Assembly (NCBI GenBank): GCA_947650365.1 | Contig: OX393551.1 | Location: 61,373,173 to 61,437,172, forward strand | From: Chamaelirium japonicum | Lineage: Eukaryota; Streptophyta; Magnoliopsida; Liliales; Melanthiaceae | Direction: 5' to 3' | Length of the DNA: 64,000 bases | Shown: positions 1 through 10,888 of the stretch, in pieces | Numbering within the stretch: position 1 is the first letter of the stretch | How the letters are laid out: each line of letters begins with the position of its first letter | Program-made: the position numbers and the translations under genes | Notes under the pieces: generated by a model | What the model saw: only the letters and a program-made list of their open reading frames with translations | Databases searched by the model: none | What the model was told of the DNA's origin: nothing

Positions 1-133
1 CTAATTCATTCGCACGATCAATTCTAATTCATTCGTATGATCCATTCTAATTCATTCCTACGATCTATTCTAATTCATTCGTTCGAATGTATCCATTCTA
101 ATTCATTCGTACGATTCATTCTAATTCATTCGT
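1..133 (-). repeat. Satellite block, reverse orientation, cut by window edge
   Basis: Monomers read on the minus strand. The tails run in HOR order (units 7, 6, 5, 4 and 3 when read left to right here), so this is a partial 217-bp HOR. It ends in a perfect 34-bp palindrome (117-150, centre between 133 and 134, CGTACG at the apex), where the array flips to forward. The block is the outer arm of an inverted duplicate found again around 22301-22433. Confidence 0.95.
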
Positions 134-150
134 ACGAATGAATTAGAATG
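117..150. repeat. Perfect 34-bp palindrome at an orientation switch
   Basis: Seventeen bases on each side of the centre (133/134) are exact reverse complements, with CGTACG in the middle. It is formed by two satellite cores meeting head to head. The same junction, with the same flanking GATCGGATCG duplication, is present in reverse complement at 22284-22317. Confidence 0.95.
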
Positions 151-2109
151 GATCGGATCGTACGAATGAATTAGAATGGATCGTACGAATGAATTAGAAT
201 TGATCGTACGAATGAATTAGAATGAATCGTACGAATGAATTAGAATGGATACATTCGAACGAATAAATTAGAATAGATCGTAGGAATGAATTAGAATGGA
301 TTAGAATGGATCGTGCGAATGAATTAAACTGGATCGTACGAATGAATTAGAATGGATCGTATGAATGAATTAGAATGGATCGTGCGAATGAATTAGAATA
401 GATCGTAGGAATGAATTAGAATGGATCATACGAATGAATTAGAATTGATCATACGAATAAATTAGAATGGATTGCACGAATGAATTTGAATGGATACATT
501 CATGCGAATGAAGTAGAATGGATACATTCGAACGAATGAATTAGAATAGATCGTAGGAATGAATTAGAATGGATCATACGAATGAATTAGAATTGATCGT
601 GCGAATAAATTAGAATGGATTGTACGAATGAATTAGAATGGATCGTGCGAATGAATTAGAATGAATCATACGAATGAATTAGAATTGATCGTGCGAATGA
701 ATTAGAATGGATTGTACGAATGAATTAGAATGGATATATTCGTGCGCATGAATTAGAATGGATTGTACGAATGAATTAGAATGGATACATTCGTGCGAAT
801 GAAGTAGAATGGATCGTACGAATGAAGTAGAATGGATCGTACGAATGAATTAGAATGGATCGTACGAATGAATTAGAATGAATCGTACGAATGAATTAGA
901 ATGGATACATTCGAACGAATAAATTAGAATAGATCGTACGAATGAATTAGAATGGATCGTACGAATGAATTAAAATGGATATATTCGAGCGAATGAATTA
1001 GAATGGATACATTTGTGCGAATGAATTAGAATGGATCGTACGAATGAATTAGAATGGATCAGCAAATTCGGAAACACATTCGTGCTAATGAAGTAGAATG
1101 GATCATACGAATGAATTAGAAATGAAGTAGAATGGATCGTACGAATGAATTAGAATGGATCGTACGAATGAATTAGAATGAATCGTACGAATGAATTAGA
1201 ATGGATACATTCAAACGAATAAATTAGAATAGATCGTAGGAATGAATTAGAATGGATCATACGAATGAATTAGAATTGATCGTGCGAATGAATTAGAATG
1301 GATTGTACGAATGAATTAGAATGGATACATTCGTGCGAATGAAGTAGAATGAATCATACGAATGAATTAGAATGGATCGTACAAATGAATTAGAATGGAT
1401 ACATTCGAACGAATGAATTAGAATAGATTGTAGGAATGAATTAGAATGGATCATACGAATGAATTAGAATTGATCGTGCGAATGAATTAGAATGGATTGT
1501 ACGAATGAATTAGAATGGATTGTACGAATGAATCAGAATGTATCGTATGAATGAATTAGAATGAATCGTACGAATGAATTAGAATGGAAACATTCGTACG
1601 AATGAATTTGAATGGATTGTACGAATGAATTAGAATGGATACATTCATGCGAATGAAGTAGAATGGATCGTACGAATGAATTAGAATGGATCGTACGAAT
1701 GAATTAGAATGAATCGTACGAATGAATTAGAATGGATACATTCGAACGAATGAATTAGAATGGATACATTCAAATGAATTAGAATGGATCATACGAATGA
1801 ATTAGAATTGATCGTGCGAATGAATTAGAATGGATTGTACGAATGAATTAGAAAGGATATATTCATGCGAATGAAGTAGAATGGATCGTACAAATGAATT
1901 AGAATGGATCGTACGAATGAATTAGAATGAATCGTACGAATGAATTAGAATGGATATATTCGAATGAATGAATTAGAATAGATCGTAGGAATGAATTAGA
2001 ATGGATCATACGAATGAATTAGAATTGATCGTGCGAATGAATTAGAATGGATTGTACGAATGAATTAGAATGGATACATTCGTGCGAATGAAGTAGAATG
2101 GATACATTC
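134..2109 (+). repeat. Forward satellite block with irregular HOR order
   Basis: Forward 23/28-bp monomers. The first 260 bases or so belong to the non-HOR monomer set (GGATTAGAATGG, AATTAAACTGG). The rest carries HOR units with missing members and truncated monomers, for example a core broken near 1119-1122. The block holds the 15-base scar of the 147-bp insert at 1061-1075. It ends at about 2110, where GATACATTC runs directly into CATTCTAATTC. Confidence 0.93.
1061..1075 (+). mobile_element. 15-base scar of the 147-bp insert
   Basis: AGCAAATTCGGAAAC is not satellite sequence. It equals the first 15 bases of the 147-bp insert at 10433. The preceding monomers (TATATTCGAGC, then ACATTTGTGC) also match the left flank of that insert. 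To the right it joins ACATTCGTGC of a 28-bp monomer, as expected if 158 bases were deleted from an insert-bearing locus. Confidence 0.8.
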
Positions 2110-3560
2110 CATTCTAATTCATTCGTACAATCCATTCTAATTCATTCGCACGATCCATTCTAATTCATTCGCACGATCCATTCTAATTCATTCGTACGAT
2201 CCATTCTAATTCATTCGTACGATCCATTCTACTTCATTCGCATGAATGTATCCATTCTAATTCATTCGTACGATCAATCTAATTCATTCGTATGATCCAT
2301 TCTAATTCATTCCTACGATCTATTCTAATTCATTCGTTCGAATGTAACCATTCTAATTCATTCGTACGATTCATTCTAATTCATTCGTACGATCCATTCT
2401 AATTCATTCGTACGATCCATTCTACTTCATTCGCACGAATGTATCCATTCTAATTCAATCGTACAATCCATTCTAATTTATTCGCACGATCAATTCTAAT
2501 TCATTCGTATGATCCATTCTAATTCATTCCTACGATCTATTCTAATTCATTCGTTCGAATGTATCCATTCCAATTCATTCGTACGATTCATTCTAATTCA
2601 TTCGTACGATCCATTCTAATTCATTCGTACGATCCATTCTACTTCATTCGCATGAATGTATCCATTCTAATTCATTCGTACAATCCATTCTAATTCATTC
2701 GCACGATCAATTCTAATTCATTCGTATGATCCATTCTAATTCATTCCTACGATCTATTCTAATTCATTCGTTCGAATGTATCCATTCTAATTCATTCGTA
2801 CGATTCATTCTAATTCATTCGTATGATCCATTCTAATTCATTCTCACGAATGTATCCATTCTAATTCATTCGTACAATCCATTCTAATTCATTCGCACGA
2901 TCAATTCTAATTCATTCGTATGATCCATTCTAATTCATTCCTACGATCTATTCTAATTCATTCGTTCGAATGTATCCATTCTAATTCATTCATACGATTT
3001 ATTCTAATTCATTCGTACGATCCATTCTAATTCATTCGTACGATCTATTCTACTTCATTCGCACGAATGTATCCATTATAATTCATTCGTACAATCCATT
3101 CTAATTCATTCGCACGATCAATTCTAATTCATTCGTATGATCCATTCTAATTCATTCCTACGATCTATTCTAATTTATTCGTTCGAATGAATCCATTCTT
3201 ATTCATTCGTACGATTCATTCTAATTCATTCGTACGATCCATTCTAATTCATTCGTACGATCCATTCTACTTCATTCGCATGAATGTATCCATTCTAATT
3301 CATTCGTACAATCCATTCTAATTCATTCGCACGATCAATTCTAATTCATTCGTATGATCCATTCTAATTCATTCCTATGATCTATTCTAATTCATTCGTT
3401 CGAATGTATCCATTCTAATTCATTCGTACGATTCATTCTAATTCATTCGTACGATCCATTCTAATTCATTCGTACGATCCATTCTACTTCATTCGCACGA
3501 ATGTATCCATTCTAATTCATTCGTACAATCCATTCTAATTCATTCGCACGATCAATTCTA
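2110..3560 (-). repeat. Reverse HOR block, regular 217-bp period
   Basis: The anchor CTACGATC (unit 5 read in reverse) falls at 2313, 2530, 2747, 2941, 3158 and 3375 (the last as CTATGATC). The spacing is 217 except for one step of 194, which lacks one 23-bp monomer. The block ends at about 3560, where ATTCTAAG meets TACGAATG. Confidence 0.95.
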
Positions 3561-3748
3561 AGTACGAATGAATTAGAATGGATCGTACGAATGAATTAGA
3601 ATGGATCGTACGAATGAATTAGAATGGATCGTACGAATGAATTAGAATGGATCGTATGAATTAGTATGGATACATTCGTGCGAATGAATTAGAATGGATC
3701 GTACTAATGAATTAGAATGGATCGTGCGAATGAATTAGAATGGATCGT
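3561..3748 (+). repeat. Short forward block of nearly uniform 23-mers
   Basis: Mostly the plain GGATCGTAC monomer without the HOR order, plus one shortened monomer near 3655. It closes at a GATCGTACGAT dyad (centre 3748/3749), where orientation reverses. Confidence 0.9.
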
Positions 3749-4203
3749 ACGATGCAATCTAATTCATTCGTACGATCCATTCTAATTCCTCCGTATGATC
3801 AATTCTCATTCATTCGCACGATCCATTCTAATTCATTCTCACGAATGTAACCTTTCTAATTCATTTGTATGATCCATTCTAATTCATTCGTACGATCCAT
3901 TCTAATCCAGTCGTACGATCCATTCTAATCCATTCGTACGATCCATTCTAATCCATTCGTACGATCCATTCTAATCCATTCGTACGATCCATTCTAATTC
4001 ATTCTCATAAATGTAACCTTTCTAATTCATTTGTACGATCCATTCTAATTCATTCGTACGATTTATTCTAATTCATTCGTACGATCCATTCTAATTCATT
4101 CGTACGATTCATTCTACTTCATTCGCACGAATGTATCCATTCTAATTCATTCGTACGATCCATTCTAATTCATTCGTACGATTCATTCTACTTCATTCGC
4201 ACG
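3749..4203 (-). repeat. Reverse block with a local run of AATCC-type monomers
   Basis: Diverged monomers (CCTCCGTATG, CCTTTCTAATTC, ATTTGTATG). From about 3900 to 3995 a variant core with AATCCATTC in place of AATTCATTC is repeated four to five times in a row, a small patch homogenised apart from the HOR. It ends at CGCACGAATG, where the array turns forward. Confidence 0.9.
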
Positions 4204-4404
4204 AATGAATTAGAATGGATCATACGAATGAATTAGAATGGATCATACGAATGAATTAGAATTGATCGTGCGAATGAATTAGAATGGATTGTATGAATGA
4301 ATTAGAATGGATACATTCTAATTCATTCGCACGATCAATTCTAATTCATTCGTATGATCCATTCTAATTCATTCGTATGATCCATAATTCTACATCATTC
4401 GCAC
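4204..4404. repeat. Two short opposite blocks (forward, then reverse)
   Basis: Forward monomers run from 4204 to about 4317 and end in GATACATTC. They join reverse monomers (TAATTCATTCGCAC onward) to about 4404, where CGCACGAATG switches the array forward again. Each piece holds only four or five monomers. The reverse piece has a broken monomer (CCATAATTCTACATC). Confidence 0.88.
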
Positions 4405-5722
4405 GAATGAATTAGAATGGATACATTCGTGCGAATGAAGTAGAATGAATCGTACGAATGAATTAGAATGGATCGCACGAATGAATTAGAATGAATCGTA
4501 CGAATGAATTAGAATGGATCGTACGAATGAATTAGAATGGATACATTCGTACGAATGAAGTAGAATGGATCGTACGAATGAATTAGAATGGATCGTACGA
4601 ATGAATTAGAATGAATCGTACGAATGAATTAGAATGGATACATTCGAACGAATAAATTAGAATAGATCGTAGGAATGAATTAGAATGGATCATACGAATG
4701 AATTAGAATTGATCGTGCGAATGAATTAGAATGGATTGTACGAATGAATTAGAATGGATACATTCGGGCGAATGAAGTAGAATAGATCGTACGAATGAAT
4801 TAGAATGGATCGTACGAATGAATTAGAATGAATCGTATGAATGAATTAGAATGGATACATTCGAACGAATGAATTAGAATAGATCGTAGGAATGAATTAG
4901 AATGGATCATACGAATGAATTAGAATTGATCGTGCGAATGAATTAGAATGGATTGTACGAATGAATTAGAATGGATACATTCGTGAGAATGAATTAGAAT
5001 GGATCGTACGAATGAATTAGAATGGATCGTACGAATGAATTAGAATGAATCGTACGAATGAATTAGAATGGATACATTCGAACGAATGAATTAGAATAGA
5101 TCGTAGGAATGAATTAGAATGGATCATACGAATGAATTAGAATTGATCGTGCGAATGAATTAGAATGGATTGTACGAATGAATTAGAATGGATACATTCG
5201 TGCGAATGAAGTAGAATGGATCGTACGAATGAATTAGAATGGATCGTACGAATGAATTAGAATGAATCGTACGAATGAATTGGAATGGATACATTCGAAC
5301 GAATGAATTAGAATAGATCGTAGGAATGAATTAGAATGGATCATACGAATGAATTAGAATTGATCGTGCGAATAAATTAGAATGGATTGTACGATTGAAT
5401 TAGAATGGATACATTCGTGCGAATGAAGTAGAATGGATCGTACGAATGAATTAGAATGGATCGTATGAATGAATTAGAATGGATACATTCGAACGAATGA
5501 ATTAGAATAGATCGTAGGAATGAATTAGAATGGATCATATGAATGAATTAGATTGATCGTACGAATGAATTAGAATGGATACATTCATGCGAATGAAGTA
5601 GAATGGATCGTACGAATGAATTAGAATGGATCGTGCGAATGAATTAGAATGGATCGTGCGAATGAATTAGAATGGATCGTGCGAATGAATTAGAATGGAT
5701 TGTACGAATGAATTAGAATGGA
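4405..5722 (+). repeat. Forward HOR block, regular 217-bp period
   Basis: ATCGTAG anchors lie at 4666, 4883, 5100 and 5317, all 217 apart. After about 5460 the order degrades and some units are lost. The last 100 bases are repeated CGTGC-tailed monomers. It ends where GAATGGAATG runs into reverse TATCCATTTTAC. Confidence 0.95.
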
Positions 5723-6232
5723 ATGTATCCATTTTACTTCATTCGCACGAATGTATCCATTCTAATTCATTCGTACAATCCATTCTAATTCATTCGCACG
5801 ATCAATTCTAATTCATTCGTATGATCCATTCTAATTCATTCCTACGATCTATTCTAATTCATTCGTTCGAATGTATCCATTCTAATTCATTCGTACGATT
5901 CATTCTAATTCATTCGTACGATCTATTCTAATTCATTTGTACGATCCATTCTACTTCATTCGCATGAATATATCCTTTCTAATTCATTCGTACAATCCAT
6001 TCTAATTCATTCGCACGATCAATTCTAATTCATTCGTATGATCCATTCTAATTCATTTGAATGTATCCATTCTAATTCATTCGTTCGAATGTATCCATTC
6101 TAATTCATTCGTACGATTCATTCTAATTCATTCGTACGATCCATTCTAATTCATTCGTACGATCCATTCTACTTCATTCGCACGAATGTATCCATTCTAA
6201 TTCATTCGTACAATCCATTCAAATTCATTCGT
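5723..6232 (-). repeat. Reverse HOR block
   Basis: About two HOR copies in reverse, one with a unit cut short near 6055 (ATTTGAATGTATCC). It ends at a CGTACGAATG dyad (centre 6232/6233) with 22 perfectly paired bases and weaker pairing beyond. Confidence 0.93.
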
Positions 6233-7536
6233 ACGAATGAATTAGAATGGATACATTCGTGCGAATGAAGTAGAATGGATCGTACGAATGAAATAAAATG
6301 GATCGTATGAATGAATTAGAATGAATCGTACGAATAAATTAGAATGGATACATTCGAACGAATAAATTAGAATAGATCGTAGGAATGAATTAGAATGGAT
6401 CATACGAATGAATTAGAATTGATCATGCGAATGAATTAGAATAGATCGTACGAATGAATTAGAATGCGTACGAATGAATTTGAATGGATCATACGAGTAC
6501 GAATGAATTAGAATGGATACATTCGTGCGAATGAAGTAGAATGGATCGTACGAATGAATTAGAATGGATCGTACGAATGAATTAGAATGAATCGTACGAA
6601 TGAATTAGAATGGATACATTCGAACGAATAAATTAGAATAGATCGTAGGAATGAATTAGAATGGATCATACGAATGAATTAGAATTGATCGTGCGAATGA
6701 ATTAGAATGGATTGTACGAATGAATTAGAATGGATACATTCGTGCGAATGAAGTATAATGGATCGTACGAATAAATTAGAATGGATCGTACGAATGAATT
6801 AGAATGAATCGTACGAATGAATTAGAATGGATACATTCGAACGAATGAATTAGAATAGATCGTAGGAATGAATTAGAATGGATCATACGAATGAATTAGA
6901 ATTGATCGTGCGAATGAATTAGAATGGATTGCACGAATGAATTAGAATGGATACATTCGTGCGAATGAAGTAGAATGGATCGTACGAATGAATTAGAATG
7001 GATCGTACGAATAAATCAGAATGGATCGTACGAATGAATTAGAATGAATCGTACGAATGAATTAGAATGGCTAGAATGGATCGTACGAATGAATTAGAAT
7101 TGATCGTAGGAATGAATTAGAATGGATCATACGAATGAATTAGAATTGATCGTGCGAATGAATTAGAATGGATTGTACGAATGAATTAGAATGGATACAT
7201 TCGAACGAATAAATTAGAATAGATCGTAGAAATGAATTAGAATGGATCGTACGAATGAAATAGAATGGATCGTACGAATGAATTAGAATGGATCGTGCTA
7301 ATGAATTAAAATGGATCGTACGAATGAATTAGAATGGATACATTCATGCGAATGAATTAGAAAGGATCGTACGAATGAGTAAGAATGGATCGTACGAATG
7401 AAATAGAATGGATCGTACGAATGAATTAGAATGGATCGTGATAATGAATTAGAATGGATCGTACGAATGACTTAGAATAGATTGTGCGAATGAATTAGAA
7501 TGGATCGTATGAATGAATTAGAATGGATACATTCGT
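6233..7536 (+). repeat. Forward HOR block grading into non-HOR monomers
   Basis: Regular HOR units to about 7000, with one damaged stretch near 6455-6500 where partial monomers abut. From about 7240 the second monomer set appears (GAAATAGAATGG, GTGCTAATG, GAGTAAGAATGG). The block ends at GATACATTCGTACG, which is shared between the two orientations. Confidence 0.93.
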
Positions 7537-8004
7537 ACGATTCATTCTAATTCATTCGTACGATCCATTCTACTTCATTCGCACGAATGTATCCATTCTA
7601 ATTTATTCCTACGATCTATTCTAATTCATTCGTACAATCCATTCTAATTCATTCGCACGATCATTCGTATGATTCATTCTATTTCATTCGCACGATCTAT
7701 TCTAATTCATTCGCACGATCAATTCTAATTCATTCGTATGATCCATTCTAATTCATTCCTACGATCTATTCTAATTCATTCGTTCGAATGTTTCCATTCT
7801 AATTCATTCGTACGATCCATTCTGATTCATTCGTACGATCCATTCTAATTCATTCGTACGATCCATTCTACTTCATTCGCACGAATGTATCCATTCTAAT
7901 TCATTCGTACAATCCATTCTAATTCATTCGCACGATCAATTCTAATTCATTCGTATGATCCATTGTAATTCATTCCTACGATCTATTCTAATTCATTCGT
8001 TCGA
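7537..8004 (-). repeat. Reverse HOR block
   Basis: About two HOR copies, with broken units near 7655-7690 (GATCATTCGTATG). The switch to forward falls inside a reversed 28-mer (GTTCGAATG, then AATGAATCG). Confidence 0.92.
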
Positions 8005-10432
8005 ATGAATGAATCGTACGAATGAATTAGAATGGATACATTCGAACGAATGAATTAGAATAGATCGTACGAATGAAATAGAATGGATCATACGAATGAA
8101 TTAGAATTGATCGTGCGAATGAATTAGAATGGATCGTACGAATGAATTAGAATGAATCGTACGAATGAATTAGAATGGATACATTCGAACGAATGAATTA
8201 GAATAGATCGTAGGAATGAATTAGAATGGATCATACGAATGAATTAGAATTGATCGTGCGAATGAATTAGAATGGATTGTACGAATGAATTAGAATGGAT
8301 ACATTCGTGCGAATGAAGTAGAATGGATCGTACGAATTAATTAGAATGGATCGTACGAATGAATTAGAATGAATCGTACGAATAAATTAGAATGGATCGT
8401 GCTAATGAATTAGAATGGATCGTACGAATAAATTAGAATAGATTGTCCGAATGAATACATTCGTGCGAATGAATTAGAATGGATCGTATGAATGAATTAG
8501 AATGGATCGTATGAATGAATTCGAATGGATCGTACGAATGAATTACAATGGATACATTCGTCCGAATGAATTAGAATGGATCATACGAAGGAATTAGGGT
8601 GGATCGTACGAATGCATTAGAATGGATATATTCGTACGAATGAATTAGAATGGATTGTATGAATGAATTAGAATGGATCGTATGAATGAATTAGAATGGA
8701 TCGTGCGAATGAATTAGAATGGATCGTACGAATGAATTAGAATGAATCGTACGAATAAATTAGAATGGATACATTCGAACGAATGAATTAGAATAGATCG
8801 TAGGAATGAATTAGAATGGATCATACGAATGAATTAGAATTGATCGTGCGAATGAATTAGAATGGATTGTACGATTGAATTAGAATGGATACATTCGTGC
8901 GAATGAAGTAGAATGGATCGTAGGAATGAATTAGAATGGATCGTATGAATGAATTAGAATGAATCGTACGAATGAATTAGAATAGATACATTCGAACGAA
9001 TAAATTAGAATAGATCGTAGGAATGAATTAGAATGGATCATACGAATTAATTAGAATTGATCGTGCGAATGAATTAGAATGGATTGTACGAAGGAATTAA
9101 AATGGATATATTCATACGAATGAAGTAGAATGGATCGTACGAATGAAATAAAATGGATCGTACGAATGAATTAGAATGAATCGGACGAATGAATTAGAAT
9201 GGATACATTCGAACGAATGAATTAGAATAGATCGTAGGAATGAATTAGAATGGATCATACGAATGAATTAGAATTGATCGTGCGAATGAATTAGAATGGA
9301 TTGTACGAATGAATTATAATGGATACATTCATGCGAATGAAGTAGAATGGATCGTACGAATGAATTAGAATGGATCGTACGAATGAATTAGAATGGATAC
9401 ATTCGAACGAATGAATTAGAATAGATCGTAGGAATGAATTAGAATGGATCATACGAATGAATTAGAATTGATCGTGCGAATGAATTAGAATGGATTGCAC
9501 GAATGAATTAGAATGGATACATTCGTGCGAATGAAGTAGAATGGATCGTACGAATGAATTAGAATGGATCGTATGAATGAATTAGAATGAATCGTACGAA
9601 TGAATTAGAATGGATACATTCGAACGAATAAATTAGAATAGATCGTAGGAATGAATTAGAATGGATCATACGAATTAATTAGAATTGATCGTGCGAATGA
9701 ATTAGAATGGATTGTACGAAGGAATTAAAATGGATATATTCAGGCGAATGAAGTAGAATGGATCGTACGAATGAAATAGAATGGATCGTACGAATGAATT
9801 AGAATGAATCGTACGAATGAATTAGAATGGATACATTCGAACGAATGAATTAGAATAGATCGTTGGAATGAATTAGAATGGATCATACGAATGAATTAGA
9901 ATTGATCGTGCGAATGAATTAGAATGGATTGTACGAATGAATTAGAATGGATAGATTCGTGCGAATGAAGTAGAATGGATCGTACGAATGAATTAGAATG
10001 GATCGTACGAATGAATTAGAATGGATACATTCGAACGAATGAATTAGAATAGATCATAGGAATGAATTAGAATGGATCGTACGAATGAATTTGAATCGAT
10101 CGTACAAATGAATTAGAAAGGTTACATTTGTAAGAATGAATTAGAATTGATCGTAAGAATGAATTAAATGGATCGTACGAATGGATTAGAATGAATCATA
10201 CGAATGAATTAGAATGGATCGTACGAATGAATTAGAATGGATCGTGCAAACGAATTAGAATCGATCATACGAATGAATTAGAATGGATCGTATGAATGAA
10301 TTAGATCGTACGAATGAATTAGAATGGATCGTACGAATGAATCAAAATGGATATATTCGAGCGAATGAATTAGAATGGATACATTTGTCCGAATGAATTA
10401 GAATGGATCGTACGAATGAATTAGAATAGATC
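8005..10432 (+). repeat. Forward satellite: HOR units around a non-HOR patch
   Basis: HOR copies surround a patch at about 8390-8700 that carries rare signatures (GATTGTCCG, GAATTCGAATGG, GGAATTAGGGTGG, GAATGCATTAG). These recur near 40.2 and 52.3 kb, and in reverse near 28.0 and 29.3 kb. The last 320 bases before the 147-bp insert are unusually degenerate (TTACATTTGTAAG, a monomer cut to GAATTAGATCG) and match, in reverse complement, the flank of the second insert copy. Confidence 0.93.
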
Positions 10433-10442
10433 AGCAAATTCG

Positions 10443-10460
10443 GAAACTTATAAGGGCGTC
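10443..10460 (+). repeat. Left terminal inverted repeat, insert copy 1
   Basis: This stretch (GAAACTT, A, TAAGGGCG, T, C) pairs with the reverse complement of 10519-10536 at 16 of 18 positions. The mismatches are A/C and T/C. Confidence 0.8.
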
Positions 10461-10518
10461 AAATGTGTTATTTAAATTAACGGTTCAAATAGACGGTTCA
10501 GAAACGTTTGATTCAATC

Positions 10519-10536
10519 GGCGCCCTTAGAAGTTTC
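10519..10536 (-). repeat. Right terminal inverted repeat, insert copy 1
   Basis: GGCGCCCTTAGAAGTTTC is the inverted partner of 10443-10460. Its reverse complement begins GAAACTTCTAAGGG. Confidence 0.8.
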
Positions 10537-10579
10537 AGATTTTGTTAATTTTTTGTGAGGATGATCAAATTGCCATAAT

Positions 10580-10888
10580 GATCATACGAATGAATTAGAA
10601 TGGATACATTCGTGCGAATGAAGTAGAATGGATCGTACGAATGAATTAGAATGGATCGTACGAATGAATTAGAATGAATCGTACGAATGAATTAGAATGG
10701 ATCGTACGAATGAATTAGAATGGATCGTGCTAATGAATTAGAATGGATCATACGAATGAATTAGAATTGATCGTGCGAATGAATTAGAACGGATTGTATG
10801 AATGAATTAGAATGGATACATTCGTGCGAATGAAGTAGAATGGATCGTACGAATGAATTAGAATGGATCGTACGAATGAATTAGAATG
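10580..10888 (+). repeat. Forward satellite after the insert
   Basis: HOR units in partial order. The 28-mer tail ACATTCGTGC at 10606 is the sequence that directly follows the 15-base scar at 1075 and 39152. The block ends in AGAATGTC at 10883, then ATTCGCACG in reverse. The same junction is found at 32491. Confidence 0.93.

Larger units (their letters stand above)
10433..10579 (+). mobile_element. 147-bp non-satellite insert, copy 1
   Basis: Sequence unlike the satellite, bounded by AGCAAATTCGG on the left and TTGCCATAAT on the right, with monomers resuming at GATCATACG. Inside it an 18-bp sequence beginning GAAACTTATAAGGG (10443-10460) is repeated inverted at 10519-10536 with two mismatches, enclosing a 94-bp core. 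ACGGTTCA occurs twice, 13 bases apart (10480 and 10493), and AAACGTTT is a small palindrome (10502-10509). No useful reading frame is present. The structure resembles a miniature inverted-repeat element, but I see no flanking target-site duplication and cannot assign a family. It could also be a stray single-copy fragment. Confidence 0.85.

Noticed and set aside
8580-8605. Telomere-like TTAGGG
   Set aside because: A single occurrence inside the mutated monomer GAATTAGGGTGG and its copies. There is no tandem telomeric run anywhere.
10433-10460. Target-site duplication beside the insert
   Set aside because: Bases outside the inverted repeats (AATTCG and AGATTT) do not match, and the outer insert edges (GATC on both sides) are simply the satellite GATC present in every monomer.
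10443-10536. Clean excision of the 94-bp core as the source of the 15-base scars
   Set aside because: Excision would leave AAATTCG joined to AGATTTT. Instead the scars keep GAAAC from the inverted repeat and join satellite ACATTCG, so a larger deletion fits better.
10433-10579. The 147-bp insert as a tRNA, snRNA or promoter
   Set aside because: I see no cloverleaf, A/B box or TATA-plus-start arrangement. The only clear structure is the inverted repeat pair.
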